NCBI GenBank assembly: GCA_031771865.1 | Contig: JASISA010000041.1 | Coordinates: 2,790,001-2,854,000, forward strand | Source of the DNA: Nothophaeocryptopus gaeumannii | Lineage: Eukaryota; Ascomycota; Dothideomycetes; Mycosphaerellales; Mycosphaerellaceae | Reading direction: 5' to 3' | DNA: 64,000 bases | Shown here: piece by piece, positions 9,680 to 20,189 of the stretch | How positions within the stretch are numbered: the stretch's first letter is position 1 | Layout: every line of letters starts with the position of its first letter | Notes under the pieces: model-generated | Databases searched by the model: none | What the model was told of the DNA's origin: nothing | What the model saw: only the letters and a program-made list of their open reading frames with translations | Made by a program: the position numbers and the translations under genes

Positions 9680-10731
9680 TCAAAATCTCAAGTTCCCAGA
9701 AGCTGGTAATTTCGGGCCTCCCTCACCGCCTGTCGATAGGACATAGAGGTTGGTGAGAGGGAGGCGTGTTTGGATCCATGCCGCGGTCGATATAAGTATC
9801 GCTAGTCCGGTGAGGACGGCCGTATACAATTCCCTTTTGCCAGCGGCTTGGAGCGTATATAGCCCAAAGGTCAGACATACGATCGAGGTGGCAGCGACGT
9901 CTCCCAAAAGATCGATGGTCAGATGGAGTTGGTGTAAAGAAGAAGTGAAAGCGTGAAAGCGAAGAAAGCCTGACTTTTCTGAAATTCCGAAAGGCCGGAT
10001 ATGAGGGCTGCGGAGTGATGGCTCCCATCCAATTTCTTCTGCACACCCGTCGCTATTTGCCTCGCCGTTTTGCGCCCACGCAAGGGTACATTGAGGGAGT
10101 AGGTGAGGCTGCGAATCCAAGTCGACATGGCACGCGTAAGGAGCCAGCAGTAGACGAGGATGCAGAGTTGAGTGAGGTAGCCTATGTAGACTCCCACGCC
10201 TCCGACGTCGACGTTCGGGGAGGCTTTGATTGCGGAGGTGCATGCGCTTTCGACGAACGCAGTCGATAAGAAGTGATGGCTCGGGGGCGAAGAACCGTTA
10301 AGAGCAAGAGAGCCATTTGGTTGAACCACAGTGTCGTAGGAATTGGCTCGACGTTCACCTCTCGAATGGGATGCTTCGTCGCAGAAGGATTTCAAGCAGC
10401 TGTCAATTGGTTGTTGGACGTGTGTCAGATTGAAGTTGGGTAGATATCCCACCAGAGTGGCATCTTCAGTCGATTGGATGGTCAGTTGTTCGTCTCGTAG
10501 CAGTTCCGAGACGGTGGTGTACGCTAGGCAGTTGTGCAAGGTGTGTGGATCGCTCTAGACTGTCCAGGGGTCGAAGCATGCTTCTGTGCAGTTGTTGGTG
10601 GGAAAGTTGGTCTTTGAGGTGAAGTTGCAGCCATTTTCGAATAGTGTGATGTTGGTGGAGTTGGCGTGGCTTTAGAGCGTGTCTAGTTGAGCGGCTTGTT
10701 GTAGTGTAAGCCTCCCAGAGTGCGCAGGCAT
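9680..10731 (-). pseudogene. Decayed integral membrane protein with a cysteine-rich ectodomain
   Basis: Reading from the ATG at 10731, one frame shows a plausible extracellular start (NSTNITLFENGCNFTS, FPTNNCTEAC), interrupted by TAA at 10672-10674 and TAG at 10555-10557. Both stops are one or two G-to-A or C-to-T changes from sense codons. The frame then runs open to 9919 with a glycine-rich first membrane helix (GVGVYIGYLTQLCILVYCWL) and a SEFQKSQAFF motif seen in fungal multi-pass plasma-membrane proteins of unknown function. Near 9920-9950 the membrane-helix pattern moves to another frame that ends at 9680. Two stops and one frame change make it a pseudogene. The ancestral function is unknown. 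Confidence 0.65.
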
Positions 10732-11897
10732 GATCTGAATACCGATTGGCTGTGCCATGCTAATTTTGTGTGGTGCTCGTGAGACAAAGAAGCGTGGACT
10801 TGCGTTCTGATAAATGATCTAATGTTCTTGCTCAGCTTGAAGCTACAGGCTGTCTGTCGACGAGTGAATGTAACTTAGATGACTCGGAGTGAGAGAAAGC
10901 GTGCGTGCCAGTATTGCTGACCCTCAACCGGTGTCGAGGCAGGCGAGAATATATATTCTCTGCCTTCTCATAGCCCACCAGCCGCCTAGCACCGCCTCTT
11001 GTCATCGATGCATGATGCCAGTACTTGCGAAGTTATGTGGAGCATGCTCCCAGACTCTGTAGTCAAGAGGGAGTGACAGGAAGCGTATCGCAGATGCGAG
11101 GTATCGATCAAGTCGTCTGGTCTTCTTTCTCCCAACTTCGATCGCACGAGAAGCACTCAATTTGCCCCGTATCAGACATCGATACTCAGCACAGGACGTA
11201 CGCCACGGCTAACTGAAGTCTAGCTTGGTCACGTTGCTTTCCCGTCCATATGACTGACAGAGTGATACAGCAGGAAGTAGGGAGATCATGCTCTGCTCTA
11301 CTCTGGAGCTTCTTTGCCAAATTGTCGCATACATCTTAAACGAACGTTGCAATCTGCGAGACCGCAGGTGGCTCGGCATATCAGCATGAAGGCACGTTGC
11401 CATCAATCTGCATCGTAGCGGAGAATGAATGGTCGTTTAGCTGGCCTGCAGTATGCAGAGCGTCCGTGTGCCGAGTAGGGGCGAGATGCATGCATCGTCG
11501 TCGCTGCGGCCATGCGTGGGCTAGTCCGGCGGCGAACAGCGTCTTCTTGTCAACATGGGAGGTGACCGGTTGTCTTCTGCGAAGAGTCATCAGTCTGTGC
11601 GTGTCATGTACACGAGCCGAGCCAGAGAGCGCGTGCTTGGTCGCGCACAAGGTCGTGCAGACGTCCTTGGAGACACAGGCAGATTGGCATGTAACGAGCA
11701 AACAAGAATAAAGGTGGTAGCCGTGGTTCGTCGCGAAAGGTGCATCCGTTCGGGCCATTTCATGAGATGACTGCCGGAGTGCAATCGTCGTGCCGAATGC
11801 ATATTGGCGTGCCAGACAGAACGATGCATCGTTGTTCACGCGCGATGCAACCACGCCTAGCAGTGCAAATGCCCCGACGCCGTCCGTAAAGACTTAG
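10732..11897. other. Intergenic, 1.2 kb
   Basis: Several overlapping frames of 60-157 codons occur on both strands between 11000 and 11850, but none has a recognised motif, signal peptide or splice pattern and they contradict one another. I see no gene here. Confidence 0.45.
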
Positions 11898-13802
11898 CTA
11901 TGGAAGATGTACTTGGGCGTACTTTCTGTGATGCCCACTGCCGGCCTTGTATATGAGGCTGTTGTCCTCATCATAGACGTCCCACCCTCGATCGTCACAA
12001 ATGGCCTTGGCTTGTCCGTACAGGCTCTCGATCTCGTGTTCGTACATCTCTCGTACTTCGGGGAACCGGTACCATTTCCTGATGTTGTACGGGTACGTCT
12101 TGAACATCGACTCACTCAATATGTCGTCTTCGTCCGCATATTGCCTGCCTTTCCCTTTGTACAAGCGACGGACTTGACTGGTATAATTGCTAGCTTCATG
12201 AGCATAGAAGATTTCGCGAAGCCACCATTTGGCGCCTATCAAGTCGTAGAAAGGGTTTGGGGGATCGACCGGCTCTTCATTGGAAGCGGGCGAATCTTCT
12301 TTCCTCGGCCGACCTGCTTCATAGTCCTCCTTGGATGCGTATGTGAAACGATCCTTGCTAAGTCCAAGTGCTGATTTTGGCGCGTCAGCGCCTGCCCACA
12401 GAGTCTCTTGCATCAGAAGTCTCGCACGGAAGAGGATAGCTGGGGCATACGAAAACCGAGTAGCATTAGTTATCCACTCAAAGGCCATCTCGTAGCGTGC
12501 CTTCGCAGTGTGCGGGAAGATGGCGTGATGAAAGAGTGTCTCGGCTGGCTGCAGGGGCTGGCGGCTCCCTAGCCCGAGAAAGGTCATTATAGTATCCCAT
12601 GCTGATCTAAATTTGGGTGCAGGATAAGAGTCGAAAGGGGTAGGCTTCACATGATCTGGTGGCTCGTCCTCAATGTACTTCCACCCACTCTCGGCGTAGA
12701 ACTTGCCGAGCTCAAACGACGCCTTCGGATGATTCGAAGCAGCTGCTTTGGTTATGTGGTAAAGCCAGTCGCTGGTCGCCAGATGGCTGCCATTGCTGTC
12801 AAATCGCTTCACGAAAGTCGAGGCATAGTAATGCGACAACGGATCATCTTGTTTGCATCCAATATTCATCGCCCATTGACACTGGTCCATCTCATCCTTG
12901 CCTCTGTACTGTGAGCGCTCCCAATGGATCAGCATCAACTCGACCCATGGAGACGACAGCTCGAGCTGGTCTGACTTCTTCATATCCATTCGAATCTTGA
13001 CTGCGGTCCTACGCTCCTTACGCTTTTCTGCTCGGGCTTCTTCCTCAGCTTCGGCAACGGCAGCAGCTATCGCATCTGTCCACATCTCGATTGCGCGATC
13101 TTCGTCGCCGAGAGCTCGGGCAACTTTACCCTCCAAGACCATGGCGCGGTAATTCTGCTTTGTGCTTCCCAACTGAGCCAAGTGAGCTCTTGCGTAAGAG
13201 ATTTCTCGAGACTTCAGTATCGGAGGTCTTCGCTTTGCCTCCAGGACGGCATGAGCCATGATTCTGATCGTAGCTTCCTCGACGCCAACTCTTGAAAAGG
13301 TAAGCAGCAGCTTCTTGCCGCGATACCTCTGGTCACGATCCTCCTGAAGCAGCATAACATGCGGGATGTACCAACAGTCGTGATAATGGATATCATATTT
13401 GTTCATCAACTCCCGCGTCTTGTCAGGATCTGCGGTGACGGCTCCACGCGACTTGGCCAAAAGCTCATCGAAGTGTTGCAAGAACGCAGCCACGTCTTCG
13501 GGGGCGGTGCTGAAGTTCAAGGTGCGGTGACTGCGTTCGAAGATTCGCAGGTAGTATTGGTCCCATGACTGTGATTTTATGAGTGGCTTCGGATTGCGAG
13601 CCGACCACTTGGCTGCGCTCTCCTTGTCTCTCGTTGCAGGAGACTTCCTTGGCTTGTATCGTCGGATGAATGTGTTATCGTGGGAGACGCCGGGCGGGAA
13701 GAGAGCACCACATCGACAGCTGCAGGCGATGCACGGTGGGGTAGTCGTTCGGGCGGAGTACGCGGTTGGGCGTAGGGAGCGCCGCAATGTCTGTTGGAGC
13801 AT
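11898..13802 (-). CDS. Mitochondrial Sel1/TPR-like repeat protein
   Basis: The frame encodes 634 residues from the ATG at 13802, which starts an Arg/Ser/Thr-rich leader (TLRRSLRPTAYSARTTT) typical of mitochondrial targeting. The body is mostly alpha-helical with Sel1/TPR-like spacing, for example YRAMVLEGKVARALGDEDRAIEMW, HPKASFELGKFYAESGW, KARYEMAFEWITNATRFSYAPAILFRA and GAKWWLREIFYAHEA. Its specific role is not known. The frame stays open upstream for another 170 codons to 14312, but that part overlaps the 5' end of the divergent PPR-like gene and lacks protein character, so the ATG at 13802 was chosen. The two start codons lie 240 bp apart, which suggests a shared promoter and possible co-expression of two mitochondrial proteins. 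Confidence 0.75.
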   Translation of the reverse strand: MLQQTLRRSLRPTAYSARTTTPPCIACSCRCGALFPPGVSHDNTFIRRYKPRKSPATRDKESAAKWSARNPKPLIKSQSWDQYYLRIFERSHRTLNFSTAPEDVAAFLQHFDELLAKSRGAVTADPDKTRELMNKYDIHYHDCWYIPHVMLLQEDRDQRYRGKKLLLTFSRVGVEEATIRIMAHAVLEAKRRPPILKSREISYARAHLAQLGSTKQNYRAMVLEGKVARALGDEDRAIEMWTDAIAAAVAEAEEEARAEKRKERRTAVKIRMDMKKSDQLELSSPWVELMLIHWERSQYRGKDEMDQCQWAMNIGCKQDDPLSHYYASTFVKRFDSNGSHLATSDWLYHITKAAASNHPKASFELGKFYAESGWKYIEDEPPDHVKPTPFDSYPAPKFRSAWDTIMTFLGLGSRQPLQPAETLFHHAIFPHTAKARYEMAFEWITNATRFSYAPAILFRARLLMQETLWAGADAPKSALGLSKDRFTYASKEDYEAGRPRKEDSPASNEEPVDPPNPFYDLIGAKWWLREIFYAHEASNYTSQVRRLYKGKGRQYADEDDILSESMFKTYPYNIRKWYRFPEVREMYEHEIESLYGQAKAICDDRGWDVYDEDNSLIYKAGSGHHRKYAQVHLP

Positions 13803-14042
13803 TGTTGGGCAAAGGACGGAGGATATGTAGGAGGAGCTCTCGGAGAGTTTAGAACTAGCCGTAGCTGAGGTTGCGGAGCTCTCTCCCGAGACCTCGCCTC
13901 GCCTCACATCGAAGACGTCGACAGTCGCGCTAGGAACAGAACGTTGACTATCATACCACAACCGCCTCTCTCCATCGACCATTCGACAAGCCCTACTTCC
14001 CGAATGCATCGTCGCTGATGCGTTGTCCACAATGGCGCTGCA

Positions 14043-17000
14043 ATGCTCAGCAAACCCCGTCCGGTGCCCTCGAAGGCCACTCTCAGATTCCTCTACCACC
14101 TCGCATACGTCTCTTCCGGCACCGCCGCAGGCGTGGGACTGCTCTGCGCCGAGGAGAGACGACGACGCACCTTGTATGTGCAGAAGATAGCAGATAATGC
14201 GAAACGAATACGACAGAGCCCGCGATATGCCCACAATGCGGCGGCCGCTGCTATCGAACACGCCCAGCGACAGGTGTTGAGCGAGGAAGCAAAGGAGGAA
14301 CCCCAAGAACATCGGCGACCTCGGTCGGGTTCCGAGAAGACGAAAGTTAGAAATGATCCCGATGAGATCTTACAGAGTCGAACCGCGCGAAGTGCAGAGC
14401 TGCCGTCTACGGTAGACAGAAGCTACGAGCAATCGATTTCAGGGCGAGAGAAGAGAAGAAGGAAGCGTGTAGCGGATGGCAAGGCACACGATCGCCCTAG
14501 TCCCGTCGAAGAGGCCATCCTTGCCGCAGAGCGAGGCTCGCGACTGAGAATACGCCATGTCGCCTCAAGACGACAGTCGCATGCTACTTCCACAGAGGTT
14601 GGTGGTGTGGATGGTCAAAGGCCACCACGGTGCGCGTCTGCCTCCCTTCCTGGTCCTTTATTGCTCAGAGGGAATTCCTCTCGATTGGAATCTCGCACGA
14701 GGAGACACACCTGTCCGAAATTTGCCATATATGGACTAAGTACTACTTATTCGCAGTCGACTCATGACACCACCCTGCCGAAGCGGGCGGTGGTCAGCCA
14801 CGATGTAGCGCGTTTCTTCAATGGCATCCCTTGGGTGGTCGAGGAAAAAGGTGAAAAGGAAGCGTTGGAGGAGGAGCTTACTGTGGCCTCTCGTTTGCTA
14901 TACTTCACTTTGTCCGCAGGTCAACTTGTCGAAACCCGCGCCTTGATAAATTGGATGGCCCCGCGCTGGGGTGACGATGTATTGAACCTCGGGAGATTAC
15001 TGGAGGCCATCCCAACCTTCGCAAAACATGTCAAGGCGCCGATGCTGGTACAGTTTTGTCGCGACCTTCTGGCCATGTCCTCCTTCACCAAATGTCCTGC
15101 GCAGTTTCAGGTCAGGGCCAGGCTCACGATGGCTGCCGAATTCTTGTATCTCGATCATGATTCTGCCCAACTGCATTATTGGGTCGCACAGACAGTCCCT
15201 TCGCGGGAGGAGCTGTCTCACTGCCAGAGCGAGCTGGACGAGGTCTGCCGCTCACTTCTGGAGCGCGGTAACATTTCTGGCGCCGCTGCCCTGGTAAAGA
15301 TTCTCTGCGAACAGCATTCTGAGTTTTATTTGGATGCATGTAATAAGGTCATATCCTGTTCTTTGACAAATGCGGAGGTACCGTCCTGTCTGAAAATGTT
15401 GCACCTCAAGCTCTCATTCTCTGAGAGAACGTCATACTCTCCGGCGGACGATCATACACTACCGCGGCAACTTGAAATAGCCGCCAAAACTGTCGGGAGC
15501 CAACAACTACATGAGCCATTTGCATCTCTGCTTCCGTTGCTCTGGAAGAATGATACGTGGGTGGAAAAGCTGAGTGGTGGTGCCAGGGCCGAAGTCGCTA
15601 CTTCTTGCGCTTACTGCTACCCGTTTCCAGACACTGTGTTCAACAACTTGTACCACGGTATTCCAGTGTCATATCGCCCATCAATCGCAAGCTCTCTGGC
15701 CGTCGTGCGGATTAGGAAGGCGTGGGCGGCGACAGGGAACTTGTCCGTCGTAGAGCAGACATACGATGAAAGCAAAGCATGGCTACATCGTCATGGAGTG
15801 GAGAAAGATGTGCTGGAAGCAGCTGAGGTGACTCTCCTTGATATCTACAACAGCGCGAATCATTCCGAGAAGGCGCTCCAGCTTCTAGCTGATGTGGCTA
15901 AGACATCAAGCCGCAGAGATGATGCCATGTCGGTTGCAGCTGTCACGTTGGCCAGGAGGTCTGAGTGGCAGAAGCTTGATTCACTTATTCGCATGGCCAC
16001 CAGAGGCAGGAACGTCCGTATGGACAAGACTACCAAGGATCACTTGAATCAAGTTCTGCGATTGCATTCCGCTCGGCATACGCCGTTCGAGACATGGAGT
16101 CTTATCGCGCGCTTTGTTGACGACCTTGGCTTCCAGCCGAACCGAGTCACCACCACAACAATGCTCACAAGCCTGGTATCTAAGAACTTGTTTCAGTGGA
16201 TACCGGTCTGGATTCGATACTCTCGAAACACTGGGTTATCTCACTGGATGATGAACGATTGGTTGGCGTCATACCTGATGTCGAATTTGCAGTCACGCCA
16301 TCGGGCCTCTCACGAGATCTTCATGCAGCGATGCCGCCAATTAGTAGAGAGCGCGCCTTCGTTAGACGGCACGCGAATGCGCATTGCCATCAAACAGGTG
16401 ATTGCTAGGGAATTGCGAGAGCTCGACCGTCAGGACCGTGCAGAGGTTTTCTCAATCGCGAAGGACAATCTTGCGAGACTCGAGAAGTCATCTGGAGTTC
16501 CGATACCAAATGTAAGGCACCATTCGCATATCCTTCGACACGAAGCACGTCCACCCTCCGCCAAGACTTTCGAGGAGCAACATCAGAACGTGGTGGAAGC
16601 TTTCAATACGGATCATGACGATGGTCCGGACGAACCGATAGCTGGCGATGGCATCGACATCAGTCTTTCCAGTGACGCTGGCCCCCCCACGCTCCATAAT
16701 GTGCATCATGACGGTGCGCTTGACGAATTCTATTTTGATCAAGGAGAGGCCGTAACAAGTGTCGGAAGTGGTATCAACGCGGCTGGCAACATGACAAACG
16801 ACAGTATTCTTGGATACAATCCGAACGACGCGCAGATCTCTCCGCCCACAACCGAGCCAGAAGCGGGTCATGATCGCGATGATCGTATTGCTATTTCTGG
16901 TGATATGGGGGACGCTATTTCAAGCGGCTACGGTCATAGAGAGATGACTGATGAGGGCCGGCAAATGATGGCGGACTTCCTCCTGCTCTTTTCTGCAAGA

Positions 17001-18155
17001 AAATATCAGCAAGCGGTGACATTCTATCAAACGCATCTATGCCATCGTGGCTTGCCGAAGTCTTCTTTGGCCCTCTGCACCGCAATGACGGCCTCTATTC
17101 GCTTGGATGAGAACAACGTCGGTGGTGCCACCAAGCTCATGGAGGAGGCTCGTGCAGCAGGATTCGACACAACTGAGGCAAGAGGCGTCTTATTTCTGCA
17201 TGAAATTTCGCGAATTTGGAGCTGGGAGAGTAATGACTGCAGCCGCTTGCGCCTCAAGGTCATCGACATTTTCCGCTCCAGCCAGGAGAATGGAAAACGC
17301 CCTCAGCATCATGTGGTCATCACAGCTGCGAACAAGCTCATCGATAACGGTCGAGCAGAACATGGTCTAAATTTGCTTAACTCTGTCTATTACTCAGATT
17401 GGGCAGAGAAGCGACAGCTCAGTATTGCAGCCATGACTGTCTTCTTCAAAGGCTTTGTGGCAATTCAACACCGGGGTGGTATTGAGTGGGTGTGTCACAC
17501 GGTCTTGCGCGAGAATCTGCCCATCACCCACAACTGGTTGCAACAGTTGAGAAACGCTTCGCTCTCGAGAAGTACAGTATGGAAGATGAGGAAGATGAGA
17601 GCGGCGCCAAGCAAGACAGCCCAGCACCTCGCTCACATTGTCGACTGGTATTGGGAGAAGTCCAAGGAGCGCCGCGCACAGCAACAGAAGGAATTCATTG
17701 ACCATTCGTACAAGCTTGTCGAGGCGCTTATCGAGACCATCAGGCTTCAGCAACTACCACAAATTCGCAATCGACGGAGCGTCGAAGCAGAAATCTTCTG
17801 GGACTACGGAATTTTTGCGCCGGAAGATCAAACAGCGGCAGAGCAAGTAGCAGAACGTCAAGAAGTGTTTCATTCGCGACGCCGGGCGTTGAGGACTCAG
17901 ACAGAGAACGTGGACAAGCTGGCGCAGGAGATGGGCCTGGCAGAATGGCCTCTTAAGAGACCTGAAGTGGCTCCGAAAAACCCCTTCAGCGAGGAGTTCA
18001 AGGCTTGGGAGGTTTGGGAGGAAGCTTATCAGAAGTTCTTGAAGTGTCCCATCTGTTTGCCGGATGGGAAGCAGGCAGTGTTTCGATATGTGCTTCACGA
18101 TGATGAAAGCGCGGAAGAACCGCACGGCGCATCAGTGTGGAGTTTGAGGACATGA
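14043..18155 (+). CDS. Large PPR-like mitochondrial protein
   Basis: This single exon of 1370 residues starts at ATG 14043 with a basic leader followed by an ARLRY-type pattern (ATLRFLYHLAYVSSGTAAGVG, EERRRR) seen in fungal mitochondrial proteins. The middle and end contain degenerate helical hairpin repeats of PPR/TPR type, such as TPFETWSLIARFVDDLGFQPNRVTTTTMLTSL and LCTAMTASIRLDENNVGGATKLMEEARAAGF. An acidic, Asp/Gly-rich disordered insert lies at about 870-960. Proteins of this kind usually bind mitochondrial RNA for translation or processing, but the precise target cannot be read from sequence. It is divergent from the Sel1-like gene. The C-terminus (CPICLPDG) contains an isolated Cys pair that does not form a zinc finger. 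Confidence 0.75.
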   Translation: MLSKPRPVPSKATLRFLYHLAYVSSGTAAGVGLLCAEERRRRTLYVQKIADNAKRIRQSPRYAHNAAAAAIEHAQRQVLSEEAKEEPQEHRRPRSGSEKTKVRNDPDEILQSRTARSAELPSTVDRSYEQSISGREKRRRKRVADGKAHDRPSPVEEAILAAERGSRLRIRHVASRRQSHATSTEVGGVDGQRPPRCASASLPGPLLLRGNSSRLESRTRRHTCPKFAIYGLSTTYSQSTHDTTLPKRAVVSHDVARFFNGIPWVVEEKGEKEALEEELTVASRLLYFTLSAGQLVETRALINWMAPRWGDDVLNLGRLLEAIPTFAKHVKAPMLVQFCRDLLAMSSFTKCPAQFQVRARLTMAAEFLYLDHDSAQLHYWVAQTVPSREELSHCQSELDEVCRSLLERGNISGAAALVKILCEQHSEFYLDACNKVISCSLTNAEVPSCLKMLHLKLSFSERTSYSPADDHTLPRQLEIAAKTVGSQQLHEPFASLLPLLWKNDTWVEKLSGGARAEVATSCAYCYPFPDTVFNNLYHGIPVSYRPSIASSLAVVRIRKAWAATGNLSVVEQTYDESKAWLHRHGVEKDVLEAAEVTLLDIYNSANHSEKALQLLADVAKTSSRRDDAMSVAAVTLARRSEWQKLDSLIRMATRGRNVRMDKTTKDHLNQVLRLHSARHTPFETWSLIARFVDDLGFQPNRVTTTTMLTSLVSKNLFQWIPVWIRYSRNTGLSHWMMNDWLASYLMSNLQSRHRASHEIFMQRCRQLVESAPSLDGTRMRIAIKQVIARELRELDRQDRAEVFSIAKDNLARLEKSSGVPIPNVRHHSHILRHEARPPSAKTFEEQHQNVVEAFNTDHDDGPDEPIAGDGIDISLSSDAGPPTLHNVHHDGALDEFYFDQGEAVTSVGSGINAAGNMTNDSILGYNPNDAQISPPTTEPEAGHDRDDRIAISGDMGDAISSGYGHREMTDEGRQMMADFLLLFSARKYQQAVTFYQTHLCHRGLPKSSLALCTAMTASIRLDENNVGGATKLMEEARAAGFDTTEARGVLFLHEISRIWSWESNDCSRLRLKVIDIFRSSQENGKRPQHHVVITAANKLIDNGRAEHGLNLLNSVYYSDWAEKRQLSIAAMTVFFKGFVAIQHRGGIEWVCHTVLRENLPITHNWLQQLRNASLSRSTVWKMRKMRAAPSKTAQHLAHIVDWYWEKSKERRAQQQKEFIDHSYKLVEALIETIRLQQLPQIRNRRSVEAEIFWDYGIFAPEDQTAAEQVAERQEVFHSRRRALRTQTENVDKLAQEMGLAEWPLKRPEVAPKNPFSEEFKAWEVWEEAYQKFLKCPICLPDGKQAVFRYVLHDDESAEEPHGASVWSLRT

Positions 18156-18443
18156 TGAGCGTTAGTATCAGCACAGCGATGGCGTTTGTGGGACTCGTGT
18201 GAATTATACAGAGGTGGACACGATATACCATGTGATGTGCCAGGCGACGCATGTCAACGGCTATGCGCTATTAGCTTGACATCAAATGTCATCAATATCA
18301 CGTCAAAGCGCCGCTTCTGATTACATAATCAGGCCCAAGTCAAAGACCCCTCCACCTGACGCAGTGCCACGCGACTTTGATCCAACAGCTTTTCGAAACC
18401 GAACAAAGAAGCTTCCTTCAACCTCACACCAACCACAACCACT

Positions 18444-19676
18444 ATGGCAGAGTCCAACGAGCAAGCAAACGGCGCTTCAAGTCAAGAGAATGGCACAACG
18501 CACATCAATGGAGCATCACATACACCCAAGAGCAACAAGACAGGTTGGGACGGCAAGCTGCGAGTCAATAAGCAGGCGACACTGAGCAATCCCGAGGCTC
18601 TAGAAGACTCAGACTACTCAGACGAAGACGCGCCGCCAGTAGAGCAAATCGAAGCGGACGAGGACCTATTAGAGGGCGAAGATTCGGCGACAGAGGTCGG
18701 ACTGAACACGGGTCGCTTTGTTGGCAGTTGAAATGCTGACGAGAAGTCTAGGAAGTGGAACTGCTCCACAGCAAAATTACGTCCATACCCGCCCTGCACC
18801 TCGAACGCTTCCCCCGCTTAAAACGAATATGTCTGCGCCAAAACCAGATCCAAAAGATTGAGCTTCCAAAGGAGTGTCACGAGACGTTGGAAGAGTTGGA
18901 ACTCTATGACAACCTGCTGAAACAAATCGAAGGACTGGAGGAGTACACGAACCTGACAAGTCTGGATCTGAGCTACAACAAACTCAAACATATCAAACGA
19001 GTATCAACATTGAAGAAACTCGACCACATCTACTTTGTCCAAAACCGGATATCTAAAATCGAAGGCCTAGAAGAGCTCACAAACCTCACATACCTCGAAC
19101 TGGGCGCAAATCGAATACGAGAAATCGAAGGCCTAGGAAATTTCACAAAACTCAAACACCTGTGGCTTGGACAAAACAAGATCTCCGAACTCAAAGGCCT
19201 CTCCACACTCTCCAATCTCCGGACACTCAGCATACAAGCAAATCGTCTCACGAGTCTGGAAGGTATCGAAGCGACCCCACAAATCACAGAACTCTACATC
19301 AGCGACAACAAGATTCCTTCCCTTGATCCCCTCAAATCATGCACGAAACTCGAAATTCTCGATTTCCAATCGAACCCCATCACTTCGCTCGCCGGACTAG
19401 AGGATCTGAAGGAGCTGGAGGACGTCTGGGCATCAAATTGCCAGATTGAGGATTTCAGGGAAGTGGAGAGGGTATTGAGGGATAAGGAGAAACTGGAAGA
19501 AGTGTACTTTGAGGGAAACCCTCTCCAAAAAAGTAATCCGGTGCTTTATCGGAACAAGGTCAGGTTGGCGTTGCCAGGGGTGAAGAAGATTGATGCTAGT
19601 AAGTACTTCAGGATGTGTGTGCGTGTTGTGAGGATGAGTTGCTAACGATGCGATAGCGTATGTGAAGGCGACATGA
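18444..19676 (+). CDS. sds22: SDS22, protein phosphatase 1 regulatory subunit
   Basis: Three exons (18444-18695, 18752-19598, 19657-19676) give 372 residues. An acidic N-terminus (about 1-85) precedes about eleven 22-residue leucine-rich repeats of the SDS22 type (LTSLDLSYNKLKHI, LTYLELGANRIREIEGL, LKHLWLGQNKISELKGL, LEILDFQSNPITSLAGL), and an LRR cap follows (YRNKVRLALPGVKKIDA). Intron 1 (56 nt) has CTGAC and intron 2 (58 nt) has CTAAC before the acceptor; exon 3 adds only the last residues and TGA. SDS22 binds the PP1 catalytic subunit and guides its maturation and nuclear functions in mitosis. It is a well-conserved single-copy eukaryotic gene. Confidence 0.93.
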
Positions 19677-20189
19677 GGCGGTAATAATACGCGAGGCATG
19701 GTAAAGGCAGAGCAAGGCGTCTGGCGTTTTTCCAAAGATATCACCGGGCGTTGGTAGGTGGTAATGAGATAATCTACCTTCTCGCGCTCCGCAGCAGTGG
19801 CCAGACTGCTCCGCTTCTTGTAGTCGTATCTAATGAGCATGTGATACCACAATCTGAAATGACTTTGTCTTGTCGAGCCCCAGCCATCCTCACTCTGTTC
19901 TCAAGAGTGTCGCGCTTCACTCGCCCCATTCACTTGATATGTCACCACTGCCCTTTGCTGCCGGCCCCTGCCCTAGGCTGCAGGTGCACCCTCTCGTATG
20001 AAACAGCTTCGGCCTTTGAGCCGCCTCCTGTTTTACTTCGAGGAGGCGATGCGGCTGTATTCACGCGAAATGGTGTTTGTCATTTGCTCAAAAATGCAGC
20101 TTGGCCTCGTCCTGAACAACAACAACAACAACAACAACAACAATATACCTTCGAGGCATATCCTCCGGCGAGCACTTAAGGGAGAGCCA
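19677..20189. other. Intergenic between convergent genes
   Basis: This is the 3' flank of both SDS22 (plus) and the large gene at 20190-23492 (minus). It contains an (AAC)n microsatellite at 20115-20143 and no other supported feature. Confidence 0.5.
20115..20143 (+). repeat. (AAC)n trinucleotide microsatellite
   Basis: About nine uninterrupted AAC units lie in the 3' intergenic space, 46 bp beyond the stop of the minus-strand gene. On the transcribed strand of that gene it would read as GTT repeats in the 3' untranslated region. Confidence 0.9.

Noticed and set aside
11381..11854. 157-codon minus-strand frame
   Set aside because: It conflicts with plus-strand frames of similar length in the same place and shows no motif.
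13803..14312. Upstream continuation of the Sel1-like frame by 170 codons
   Set aside because: It overlaps the 5' part of the divergent PPR-like gene, has no protein character and precedes a better ATG with a mitochondrial leader.
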